Origin: an uncultured Rhodospirillaceae bacterium
GTDB taxonomy: Bacteria > Pseudomonadota > Alphaproteobacteria > Thalassobaculales > Thalassobaculaceae
Assembly (NCBI GenBank): GCA_937891725.1
Contig: CALAHL010000862.1
Coordinates: 1 to 18,713 of the forward strand
Length of the DNA: 18,713 nucleotides
Direction of reading: 5' to 3'
The position numbers were made by a program, and so were the translations under genes. Each line of letters opens with the position of its first letter. Within the stretch, counting starts at the first letter, position 1. The notes under the pieces were generated by a model that saw nothing but the letters and a program-made list of their open reading frames with translations, ran no database searches and was not told where the DNA came from. This document shows, piece after piece, positions 7,470 through 14,624 of this stretch.

Positions 7470-9152
7470 ATGGCTTCGTATCAGTACATCTACGTGATGA
7501 ACGGCCTCTCGAAAGCCTATCCGGGGGGCAAAGAGGTCCTCAAGGATATCCGGCTGTCCTTTTTCCCGGGCGCGAAGATCGGCGTGATCGGTGTCAACGG
7601 TGCGGGTAAGTCCACCCTATTGAAGATCATGGCCGGTGTGACAACCGATTTTCAGGGCGAGGCGTGGGCGGCCGATGGCGCCAAGGTCGGCTATCTTGCG
7701 CAGGAGCCCGAGCTTGATGACACCACCGACGTTCAGGGCAACGTCATGCAGGGCATGGGCGAAATCAAGCAGATCGTCGATCGCTTCAACGAAGTCAGTA
7801 TGAAGTTCGGCGAGGAGATGACCGACGACGAAATGACGGCCCTTCTTGCCGAGCAGTCGGAGCTGCAGGAGAAGATCGACGCCGCCGATGCCTGGGATCT
7901 TGACCGCAAGGCTGAGATTGCGATGGACGCGCTGCGCTGCCCTCCGGCCAACGCCGACGTCACAAAATTGTCCGGTGGTGAGCGACGGCGCGTGGCCCTT
8001 TGCAAGCTGTTGCTCTCTCAACCAGATCTGCTGCTGTTGGATGAGCCGACCAACCATTTGGACGCCGAATCGGTGGCCTGGTTGCAGCGGACTCTCAGCA
8101 GCTACCCAGGCGCGGTGGTGACCATCACCCATGATCGCTATTTCCTCGACGATGTCGCCGAATGGATCCTGGAGCTCGATCGGGGCCGGGGTATTCCGTA
8201 CGAGGGGAACTATTCCGGCTGGCTTGAGCAAAAGCAGAAGCGGCTGGAGAAGGAAGGCCGGACAGAGGCCGCGCGTATGCGCACGCTGGAGCGGGAGCGG
8301 GAGTGGATCCAAGCCTCTCCACGCGCGCGGCAGGCCAAATCCAAGGCCCGTATCCAGGCCTATGAAGAGCTGCTGTCAAACAACCAGCAAAAGGCGGACG
8401 ATACCGCTCAGATCGTCATCCCGGCCGGCCCGCGTCTGGGAGATACGGTCATTGAGGCAAATGATCTTGGTAAGGGCTTCGGCGACAAGCAGCTGATTGA
8501 AGGACTGTCCTTCAAACTGCCGCCGGGTGGCATCGTTGGCGTGATCGGCCCGAACGGCGCAGGCAAGACCACCTTGTTTCGCATGATCACCGGGCAGGAG
8601 AACCCCGATCAGGGCACCTTCAAAGTCGGTGAGACCGTTGTCATGGGCTATGTCGATCAGAGCCGCGACTCACTCGATGGAAATAAAACCGTGTGGGAGG
8701 AGATCTCCGACGGCCTGGACGAGATTGATCTCGGCCGGCGCAAGATGCCAAGTCGAGCCTATGTCGGCCAGTTCAATTTCAAGGGCGGCGATCAGCAGAA
8801 GAAGGTTGGACAGCTCTCAGGTGGAGAGCGCAACCGGGTCCATCTTGCGAAAATGCTGAAGTCTGGCTCCAACCTGTTGCTGCTCGACGAGCCGACCAAT
8901 GATCTGGACGTCGATACGCTGCGGGCGCTCGAAGAAGGGCTGTTGGACTTCGCGGGCTGCGCCGTGATCATCAGCCATGATCGCTGGTTCCTGGATCGGG
9001 TTGCCAGCCACATCCTCGCCTTCGAAGGCGACAGCCATGTGGAATGGTTCGAGGGCAACTATCAGGCCTACGAGGAAGACCGGAAGTCCCGTCTCGGCGA
9101 CGAAGCTCTGAACCCGCACCGGATCAAGTACAAGCCGCTTGTGCGGACTTGA
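7470..9152 (+). CDS. ettA: Energy-dependent translational throttle protein EttA (ABC-F)
   Basis: ABC-F ATPase of 560 residues that, in characterised homologues, binds the ribosomal E site and gates the first elongation steps according to ATP/ADP ratio. Two ABC domains in tandem are seen. The first has Walker A GVNGAGKS (41-48), LSGGERRR and LLLLDEPTNHLD. The second has GPNGAGKT, LSGGERNR and LLLLDEPTNDLD. An acidic, helical insertion after the first Walker A region (QGMGEIKQIVDRFNE onward) is the EttA arm, and a basic helical linker rich in Arg/Lys/Glu joins the domains. The N-terminus (MASYQYIYVMNGLSK) and C-terminus (RIKYKPLVR) match EttA closely, separating it from Uup and other ABC-F proteins. 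GGGAG sits 9 bases before the ATG. It has no transmembrane segments. Confidence 0.97.
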   Translation: MASYQYIYVMNGLSKAYPGGKEVLKDIRLSFFPGAKIGVIGVNGAGKSTLLKIMAGVTTDFQGEAWAADGAKVGYLAQEPELDDTTDVQGNVMQGMGEIKQIVDRFNEVSMKFGEEMTDDEMTALLAEQSELQEKIDAADAWDLDRKAEIAMDALRCPPANADVTKLSGGERRRVALCKLLLSQPDLLLLDEPTNHLDAESVAWLQRTLSSYPGAVVTITHDRYFLDDVAEWILELDRGRGIPYEGNYSGWLEQKQKRLEKEGRTEAARMRTLEREREWIQASPRARQAKSKARIQAYEELLSNNQQKADDTAQIVIPAGPRLGDTVIEANDLGKGFGDKQLIEGLSFKLPPGGIVGVIGPNGAGKTTLFRMITGQENPDQGTFKVGETVVMGYVDQSRDSLDGNKTVWEEISDGLDEIDLGRRKMPSRAYVGQFNFKGGDQQKKVGQLSGGERNRVHLAKMLKSGSNLLLLDEPTNDLDVDTLRALEEGLLDFAGCAVIISHDRWFLDRVASHILAFEGDSHVEWFEGNYQAYEEDRKSRLGDEALNPHRIKYKPLVRT

Positions 9153-9158
9153 GCTTGG

Positions 9159-9213
9159 CGCGCGATCAGAAGCTTTGGACCGATATCGAGGATCCCAATC
9201 TGTTGATCGCGCG
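9159..9213. repeat. 10-bp inverted repeat in the ettA/mlaC convergent gap
   Basis: CGCGCGATCA (9159-9168) and TGATCGCGCG (9204-9213) are exact reverse complements separated by 35 bases, which include a GATATC palindrome. The site lies between two convergent genes and could form a long-loop hairpin on either transcript, so it may help end transcription in both directions. No T-tract flanks it. Confidence 0.4.
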
Positions 9214-9218
9214 TCCTA

Positions 9219-9254
9219 TCTGAGTGGTACCAGGATTCTGAGTGGTACCAGGAT
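9219..9254. repeat. Exact 18-bp tandem duplication
   Basis: The unit TCTGAGTGGTACCAGGAT occurs twice back to back (9219-9236 and 9237-9254) with no mismatch, and the match ends on both sides at once. The second copy ends on the last base of the mlaC stop codon (minus strand). Each copy contains the palindrome GGTACC. It looks like a recent slippage or duplication event. Confidence 0.9.
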
Positions 9255-9925
9255 CATTTCATCCGGCTGTTCTTCTGATCCAGGGCTTCCGTGAGGGCGG
9301 CAAGTTCACCGCCTTTGCTCTGGATGAGTGCTGTATATTCCTGGCGTTGCGTCACGCTCATGCTGACGCCTTCGATGACCACGTCGACCACCTTGAAGTC
9401 GCCGTCTGTCGGCAAGAGGCGCCAATCGACCTTGACTGCTTGCGTTTGGCCGCCGGGGGCGACGATCTCTGAATTGACCAGGACGAAGCGCCCGTCTTCT
9501 CGGCTGCCCGTTACATTCAGCTTCTGCCCGGAGTAGTCGCCGAAGCGGCTGGTGTAGGTGTTCACGATGCTGGTGTGGAATGCCTTGAAATAGGCTTCCT
9601 GATCCGCCTCGGATGCACCTCTCCAATAGCGCCCGGCAAGAAACTGGGCGATCCCACGCATGTCGAAAAACGAGTCCAGAATCTTGCTGAATTCGGCCCG
9701 GTTTTCCGTCGGAGTGGCGTCTGCCTGCACGATTGCGAGAGCTTTTTCGGCCAAGGTGTTCACGAACTGCTGGGCCGACTCTGTCGCCGACGCGGGCCGA
9801 ACCGAGTTGAGCGTCAGGCCTGCCAAAACCAGCACGACCATGCATGACTGAGCCAGCCATCCCGGAGTCCGACGCACGGCCGACGGCCGACTCCAGCTAA
9901 ATCCGGATGTCGGAAACAAGGTCAT
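9254..9925 (-). CDS. mlaC: MlaC-family periplasmic phospholipid-binding protein
   Basis: Product of 223 residues in the MlaC/Ttg2D family, periplasmic carriers that shuttle phospholipid between the outer-membrane MlaA complex and the inner-membrane MlaFEDB transporter. Seen: a hydrophobic signal segment (about 27-40) ending PASA-TE with likely cleavage after A47; a helix with VNTLAEKALAIVQ; the family block FFDMRGIAQFLAGRYWR; EAYFKAFHTSIVNTYTSRF; and a C-terminal beta region with KVDWRLLPTDGDFKVVDVVIEG. The start codon is preceded by GGAGG at 8 bases on the minus strand, so the long 20-residue N-region before the hydrophobic core is probably real. An internal Met at residue 29 is an alternative. 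It is 146 bases downstream of mlaA on the same strand and converges on ettA. Confidence 0.92.
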   Translation of the reverse strand: MTLFPTSGFSWSRPSAVRRTPGWLAQSCMVVLVLAGLTLNSVRPASATESAQQFVNTLAEKALAIVQADATPTENRAEFSKILDSFFDMRGIAQFLAGRYWRGASEADQEAYFKAFHTSIVNTYTSRFGDYSGQKLNVTGSREDGRFVLVNSEIVAPGGQTQAVKVDWRLLPTDGDFKVVDVVIEGVSMSVTQRQEYTALIQSKGGELAALTEALDQKNSRMK

Positions 9926-10071
9926 GCGTCGGTCCTCCAGGTGATCTGCATAGCAGAAAGTAATTTAAAGGTGGCGGCAGCCAAACACACGACGTCGGTC
10001 CTAACCAACACCATATGGAATTCCCAGTTTTATCTACCGATACGGCGAACCCGCGCATTTGGATCGTGAGA

Positions 10072-10866
10072 CTAGTCGGACGAGGCCCTGCTGCTGGTCT
10101 GCTCAGTCGATTTTCCAGGGTAGCCTTCGAACTCTTTGCCATTGGATTTCGGCGAACTGGCGCCAATCGAGCCTGGCTCTCCGTCACGGATGAGAGCATC
10201 CCGACGCTGTTTGTAGATCGATCGAACGCGGGCGTAGTAATCGACCGAACTTTCACGCAGGTCATTGATCGCGTCGAAGTTCCGCGCCCGGAAGTCAACA
10301 GCTTCCATCACGCGACGACCGATCTGGAACTTTTGATTCACGTCTTCGTCGCCGATGTAACGGGTCGGATCGAGGAAGTAGTCCACCACTTTGCCGATGC
10401 CATCGCGCGCGTTAGACGGTCCGAGCACCGGCAACATCAGGTAGGGGCCGTCACCAGTGCCATAATGGCCGAGGGTCTGACCGAAATCTTCGTTCTGAGC
10501 TTTCAGGCCAAGCCCGGTGGCATTGTCGACCAAGCCAAACAGCGGGGCGTTTGCGACGAACCGCTGGGCGGTGATGCCCGCGCCGTCCCAGTCGCCCTGG
10601 AACGCGTCGTTCGCGAGGATGACGGGCGTTGCAATCCAGCCCAGAAATCCAGCGACCATATCTCTTACGGGATCAGGGATGACGGTCCGGTAAACGTATG
10701 CGGTCGGCTGCAGAATAAAGATATCTAGCGTCTCATTGACGGCAAAGATCAAACGGTTGGGAACTTCGAGCGGGTCATATACCTCACCCTGTTCCAAAGA
10801 ACCTGGGGCGGAGCAACCCCCGAGAAGTCCTAGGCCGATTATGGCCGCCGCAATCGACCGTCGCAT
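10072..10866 (-). CDS. mlaA: MlaA/VacJ-family outer-membrane lipoprotein
   Basis: Lipoprotein of 264 residues that removes mislocalised phospholipid from the outer leaflet in characterised bacteria. The start at 10866 gives MRRSIAAAIIGLGLLGGC, a textbook type II signal with lipobox LGGC and lipidated C18, preceded by an AGGAAGGGG ribosome-binding region. An upstream in-frame ATG at 10956 would bury the signal. Family blocks are YDPLEVPNRLIFAVNETLD, RTVIPDPVRDMVAGFLGW, NDAFQGDW, and GYGTGD-like HYGTGDGPYLMLPVLGPS. After about residue 220 the chain becomes hydrophilic and Ser/Gly/Lys rich (an Asp/Gly/Ser tail), a low-complexity C-terminus. It is upstream of mlaC on the same strand, forming a probable mlaA-mlaC unit without mlaFED nearby. 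Confidence 0.94.
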   Translation of the reverse strand: MRRSIAAAIIGLGLLGGCSAPGSLEQGEVYDPLEVPNRLIFAVNETLDIFILQPTAYVYRTVIPDPVRDMVAGFLGWIATPVILANDAFQGDWDGAGITAQRFVANAPLFGLVDNATGLGLKAQNEDFGQTLGHYGTGDGPYLMLPVLGPSNARDGIGKVVDYFLDPTRYIGDEDVNQKFQIGRRVMEAVDFRARNFDAINDLRESSVDYYARVRSIYKQRRDALIRDGEPGSIGASSPKSNGKEFEGYPGKSTEQTSSRASSD

Positions 10867-10885
10867 TGAATTGCGCCCCTTCCTA

Positions 10886-10944
10886 GAGCAGCGCGTTTCC
10901 GCGCGTGTTCCAAAGTCAAACAAACGTTCCGTCAACGCCTGCTC
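10886..10944 (-). repeat. Structured block in mlaA leader with GAAA-loop hairpin
   Basis: GAGCAG (10886-10891) and CTGCTC (10939-10944) bracket the block as an inverted repeat. On the mlaA-sense strand, positions 10904-10891 read GCGCG GAAA CGCGC: a perfect 5-bp GC stem with a GNRA tetraloop, a few bases upstream of the ribosome-binding site. Between them GTTCC-GTCAA-type motifs occur twice (10907-10921 and 10926-10937). It may be a decayed copy of a dispersed intergenic element or a folded mRNA leader. Confidence 0.4.
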
Positions 10945-11120
10945 ATTTACCTTCAAACTCTGCGCGGACGCATGCGGAGACGCACCACATCAGCCCGCAG
11001 CGTCTGAAGGTCAATTTTGCTATCACAGTGCGTCTTTCGGCGCTAGCACGGGATATATACGCCGTTATCTGAATGACCCGGACTGTTGCAAAAATATCGC
11101 GGTCGATACCCGGAGCGCAT

Positions 11121-11150
11121 TTTATAAGTTTGATCAAATATATCAGTCTA
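11121..11150 (-). promoter_or_regulatory. Possible sigma-70-like promoter for mlaA-mlaC
   Basis: On the minus strand TAGACT (11150-11145, 4 of 6 to TTGACA) and TATAAA (11126-11121, 5 of 6 to TATAAT) are separated by 18 bases. They lie in the AT-rich part of the gap upstream of mlaA. No other box pair in the gap is as good, but the -35 is poor. Confidence 0.3.
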
Positions 11151-11151
11151 T

Positions 11152-11183
11152 TGCAGACGGCCAAACGATTCGGGATGTCTGCA
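11152..11183 (-). terminator. Possible hairpin just downstream of TPR gene
   Basis: TGCAGAC (11152-11158) and GTCTGCA (11177-11183) form a 7-bp stem with an 18-base loop beginning four bases past the TPR stop codon on the minus strand. The bases that follow are AT-rich but lack a clear T-run. Confidence 0.3.
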
Positions 11184-11186
11184 TGC

Positions 11187-12938
11187 CTACCGCACCCTGT
11201 GTGCCATCGCATGCGCCCGGCGTTGCCACTCGACGACGCCGACGGCCCGGTAAAGCCGGCCAGCTTGGACCAAGAGAGCGGTGGCGGTTGCGTTGTCGAC
11301 ATTGACCGACAACAGACCGATCAGAAGCGCGCAATCCGCTTCCGCCAAACGATCGCCGATCGACTGGAACAGCAGGCGCGCTTCCGCATAAGCCTGTTGG
11401 GCCTGCGACAAGCGCCCCAAAGCCGCTTCCAGATCTCCAATGGCGCGTAGCGCGGTCGCTTCACCATGAGGGTCCCTCAGACTGGAGTACATGGTCCGCA
11501 CCTGAGCGAAATTGACCCTGGCACGGTCCGGATTGTCCATCAGCAGATCGATCTGACCGAGATCCATGAGAGTTTGGGCCGCGTCTCGCGCTCCTCCGGC
11601 GTTCTGATAGTGACCGTAGGCTTCTTTCAAAACCTCCCTGGCCGCCCGCGGTTGGCCCAATGCCATATCAACATGGCCACGGCCTTTCTGGGCATCTGCG
11701 GTGAGCAGGAGGTCACTGCCATTCTTTGTCTGGGCGATGGCCCGCTCGAAGAGTCCGCGTGCCTCGCTCAGGTTGCCGGCCAACCGCTCCATTTCGCCAA
11801 GGCCAATCTGAACACGCGCTTCCTGATCTCGCTCACCGCTCTCGATGAACAGGTTTCGAGCGATCTGTCCGTTTGCGCGCCCCCAATCGAAACGGATTCG
11901 GGCCCGTTTCACGTCTCCGCGACCGGCGATCAGTTCGCTGACCCCCACGCGACGCCCGGCCTGCTTGAATCGATCAATTCCCTCGAGAACCATTTCCCGG
12001 GCCTCGTTCGGGCGCTGCATCCGCCTATAGAGGTCCGCAATGACGATCCGCACTAGGCCTTCCCCCAGATAGTCTCCGGTCCGGCGATAGTTGGAGATCG
12101 CGCGTTCGAAGTGATTCTGGGCTTCTCCGATCTGGCGTTGCGCGCGGTTCAACTCCCCGCGACACGACAAGGCATGGGCTTCGCCCAACCGATCGCCGAC
12201 CTGACTCAGGACGAACGCGGCCTGCTCGAAATTGCCTGCCGATTCGTCGGTCAAGGAGACCCGGGCGCAGGCCTCCCCGAGCCCGAGGAGAGAGTTGCCC
12301 TCAACCATCCGATCGTTGTCGCGGGCGCTGATGATGCGGCTGGCATCGAAGGCTTGTCGGGCCTGCTCATACGACTTGCGGATCAGCGCCAGATTACCTT
12401 TCGATAGAAGGGCTTTGGCTTCGGTTGCAGGATCCTTAAGCGCCCTCGCAGTGGCGACGGCCTGATCGAGAGTCTTGTCGGCCTCCGTCAGATTGCCGGT
12501 TTCGCCGGCGACCTGTGCCTGGGTGATCTGAACAAGCAGGCGGCCGGATTCATCCTTACCTTCTGAGAAGAGGCTGAATGCCTCCTGCAAGTTCTTCTGC
12601 GCATCCTCGTAAAGGCCGCATATTCGAAACCCTTCGCCTTGCGCCCAAAGCCGCCCCGCCGTGGCTGAAGGTCCAGTCGAAAGGACGCCACCGGAGCGCA
12701 TCGCTTGCACACCTCCCGAGTGTTTGATGCTGCGGGTGACCCACCAATCGACGATCAATCCGGCGAAGCCAAGAAATCCAACAACACCGGCGGCCAGATG
12801 CTGAAAATTCGGATTGCGATCCAGAGTGAATAGATAGGCGCAGCCGACCCCAAAAATCGTTCCGCCGACAATCGTAAGTCGACGACGCCAAAGGCCGAAT
12901 TTTCCACGTCTCTTTGCGCTGCTGATTGCGGATAACAT
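11187..12938 (-). CDS. Membrane-anchored TPR protein with about twelve 40-residue repeats
   Basis: Protein of 583 residues. A basic N-terminus (KRRGKFGLWRRR) precedes two hydrophobic helices (about 21-38 and 47-65) joined by a short loop. The positive-inside rule then places both ends in the cytoplasm. From about residue 90 to 570 it is a solenoid of helix-turn-helix repeats. Each is exactly 40 residues, with the A-x-x-x-E/Q-A-type helix ending at 120, 160, 240, 280, 400, 440 and 520, and GD or similar turns at 248, 288, 328, 368, 408, 488 and 528. Consensus features (G-D-x-x-G-E-A, L-G-x-x) are of the 40-residue TPR/LGN-Rapsyn style. No enzymatic domain is seen, so it is a scaffold or adaptor of unknown partner. 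The start is the only suitable Met; its ribosome-binding site is weak. Confidence 0.88.
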   Translation of the reverse strand: MLSAISSAKRRGKFGLWRRRLTIVGGTIFGVGCAYLFTLDRNPNFQHLAAGVVGFLGFAGLIVDWWVTRSIKHSGGVQAMRSGGVLSTGPSATAGRLWAQGEGFRICGLYEDAQKNLQEAFSLFSEGKDESGRLLVQITQAQVAGETGNLTEADKTLDQAVATARALKDPATEAKALLSKGNLALIRKSYEQARQAFDASRIISARDNDRMVEGNSLLGLGEACARVSLTDESAGNFEQAAFVLSQVGDRLGEAHALSCRGELNRAQRQIGEAQNHFERAISNYRRTGDYLGEGLVRIVIADLYRRMQRPNEAREMVLEGIDRFKQAGRRVGVSELIAGRGDVKRARIRFDWGRANGQIARNLFIESGERDQEARVQIGLGEMERLAGNLSEARGLFERAIAQTKNGSDLLLTADAQKGRGHVDMALGQPRAAREVLKEAYGHYQNAGGARDAAQTLMDLGQIDLLMDNPDRARVNFAQVRTMYSSLRDPHGEATALRAIGDLEAALGRLSQAQQAYAEARLLFQSIGDRLAEADCALLIGLLSVNVDNATATALLVQAGRLYRAVGVVEWQRRAHAMAHRVR

Positions 12939-13066
12939 GTTTCGATCACTTACCGGTTCAGTGCGAAAAGGCTGAAGCCTTCAACGAGGTGACGGCGTTA
13001 GCTGCGTTGTTGGTCAGAGTTTAGCCTCGACCCATAGCAGGCGCGACGGTTCAAATTCCATTTCGG

Positions 13067-13996
13067 TTACGTGGACGCAGACATGCGCCGGTAAATTGGC
13101 TTCAGGAGGGCGGGCAGCAAGTAGATCGGGAATTGCAGGAGCGCCAGATACAGGAACACTTCCGGCTCAAAAGCCGCAGGTGCCGCCCCGAGAACGATAG
13201 CCATGTTTCGGTTGCCGGCCGTCAGGGCGACGGAACCCGCGGCCCGCCGGCCCAACGAGAGGAAAAGGAGAGCGCTGACTGCCTGAAGCGTCACGCTGGC
13301 CGCAAAGGCCACGCCCACCAGAAGCGCGACTCGGCTTGGGTCCTTGATGGCAGCGGCCGTTACCCCGTCCATGACCGAAACGGCGAAGATCAGCATGATC
13401 ACCACGACCCCGCCGTCAATCGCTGCGGAATGCCGCTCCAACCGACCGACCCCGGCGGCTTTGCGGATGGTCCACGCCAAACCGCCGGCAAGCGCCAGAA
13501 AGGCGGCAAGGCGCAGCGACAGATCCAGCGCCGAGATGTGAAGCTCCAACCCGATCAAGCCCAAGACGATTGACGGCAAGGTGAGCGGCATCAACAGCCC
13601 GCATAGGGTCATCACCCCAAGCGTCAAGGCGCCATCCAATCCGACGAGAAAGGCTATCGCGGTGACCGAGACCAGCGGAGGTGATGCGCTCCAGACAACC
13701 AAGGCCGTCCGGGCGCCGCCGTCCAGCCCAATTGCCTCGGCGCCCAGATATCCCAGGACCGGGGAGACCAGGAGAATAAAGGCGGAGGCTGGCAAGATCT
13801 GAAGCGGCTTACGCGCCAACGCGGCGATTGCGCCGGCGTCCAGACGCAGAAGTGCCGCCACCAAAAGGCCGAGTACGGCAGGGATGAGCAGGGGACGGGC
13901 CAAGGCTGCCAGATCCGGCAACACCAGACCAATGAAGACCCCGCCGGCCAGCAATGTGGTGGCACGTCGACCCATCCAGGCAAGCAGGCGCATCAT
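13067..13996 (-). CDS. Bile acid:sodium symporter (BASS/SBF)-like transporter
   Basis: Very hydrophobic protein of 309 residues with roughly ten transmembrane segments, the size of bacterial BASS/SBF-fold carriers. The motif GNRNMAIVLGA (261 onward) is characteristic of the crossover region of this fold and its ACR3 relatives. The stretch ALVVWSASPPLVS near residue 97-109 fits the equivalent position in the first half, where Pro and Ser replace the more usual Gly/Asn-rich residues. AAGGGA at 14003-14008 lies 6 bases before the ATG on the minus strand. A second ATG follows immediately. It diverges from the thioesterase gene across 74 bases. Substrate is unknown: members carry organic anions, pantoate or other acids, and bile acids are unlikely in a free-living bacterium. 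Confidence 0.85.
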   Translation of the reverse strand: MMRLLAWMGRRATTLLAGGVFIGLVLPDLAALARPLLIPAVLGLLVAALLRLDAGAIAALARKPLQILPASAFILLVSPVLGYLGAEAIGLDGGARTALVVWSASPPLVSVTAIAFLVGLDGALTLGVMTLCGLLMPLTLPSIVLGLIGLELHISALDLSLRLAAFLALAGGLAWTIRKAAGVGRLERHSAAIDGGVVVIMLIFAVSVMDGVTAAAIKDPSRVALLVGVAFAASVTLQAVSALLFLSLGRRAAGSVALTAGNRNMAIVLGAAPAAFEPEVFLYLALLQFPIYLLPALLKPIYRRMSAST

Positions 13997-14070
13997 GCGG
14001 AATCCCTTGATGTTCAGGTCAGGCTGTGGCCGGGTTTCCCCGACACGGTGAGGCGGTTAGGATCACGACC

Positions 14071-14595
14071 ATGACAAAAGACACCAAAGCTCTCGATATC
14101 ATCGCCGCAGGCTGGTCGGCCCGGGAATGGTTCGATTCAGGAACCCTGAACGTGCGCCCCGATTGGATCGACTACAATGGTCACATGAATGTCGGCTACT
14201 ACCTTGTGGCCTTCGATCAGGCGACCGAGCGGTTGTGCGAGCATTTCGGCGTCGGTGAAGCTTATCGTCATGAATCGGACGCCGGGATTTTCGTGTTGGA
14301 GGCGCATGTCACCTATGATCAGGAAGTTGCGGAAGGCGCACCGCTGCAGTTTCGGACCCGGCTGGTCGATTGCGATGCCAAGCGGTTCCACATCGTCCAC
14401 CACATGATCGAGGGGAATGAGGGGTATTTGGCCGCGACCAATGAGCTGATGTGCATGCATGTCGACCTCACCGAGAAGCGGGGAACGCCGTTTCCCGAGG
14501 GGATCGCCGAAAAAGTTTCCGCTCTGGGTCGGGCGCATTCGGGGCTGGAGCACCCGCATGGAACCGGTCGCGCCATCGGCATCCGTCGCAAGTAA
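14071..14595 (+). CDS. Hotdog-fold acyl-CoA thioesterase family protein
   Basis: Predicted thioesterase of 174 residues with a 4-hydroxybenzoyl-CoA thioesterase-like hotdog fold, hydrolysing an acyl-CoA in the cytoplasm. The active-site loop is RPDWIDYNGHMNVGYYL, with D34, N36, G37, H38 and N40 matching the D-x-N-G-H-M-N pattern of the family. The central helix and the strand FVLEAHVTYDQEV follow. It is notably similar to the stand-alone or fused thioesterase domains of carnitine dehydrogenases (betainyl-CoA thioesterase type), but no carnitine gene is nearby to support that. The ATG at 14071 follows TTAGGA by 8 bases. An upstream in-frame ATG at 14026 would add 15 unconserved residues. The gene ends 29 bases from the convergent dehydrogenase gene. 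Confidence 0.88.
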   Translation: MTKDTKALDIIAAGWSAREWFDSGTLNVRPDWIDYNGHMNVGYYLVAFDQATERLCEHFGVGEAYRHESDAGIFVLEAHVTYDQEVAEGAPLQFRTRLVDCDAKRFHIVHHMIEGNEGYLAATNELMCMHVDLTEKRGTPFPEGIAEKVSALGRAHSGLEHPHGTGRAIGIRRK

Positions 14596-14624
14596 ATTTG
14601 AGCTGCTGTCTTCCTCAAAAAGCC

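Larger units (their letters stand above)
10867..11186. other. Gene-free stretch between the TPR gene and mlaA
   Basis: These 320 bases carry no convincing gene. From right to left (minus-strand direction) they hold a possible hairpin just past the TPR stop, a possible promoter at 11121-11150, an AT-rich segment containing TTGATCAA, and the structured repeat-like block at 10886-10944 just ahead of the mlaA ribosome-binding site. They would give mlaA an mRNA leader of about 235-250 bases if the promoter is right. Confidence 0.5.

Noticed and set aside
11187..12056. Long frames on the plus strand within the TPR gene
   Set aside because: They are antisense shadows of a GC-rich gene; only the minus-strand frame shows a coherent repeat protein.
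13045..13070. GGTTCAAATTCC resembling a tRNA T-loop
   Set aside because: The bases around the loop do not form a T-stem and no acceptor or anticodon arm is found.
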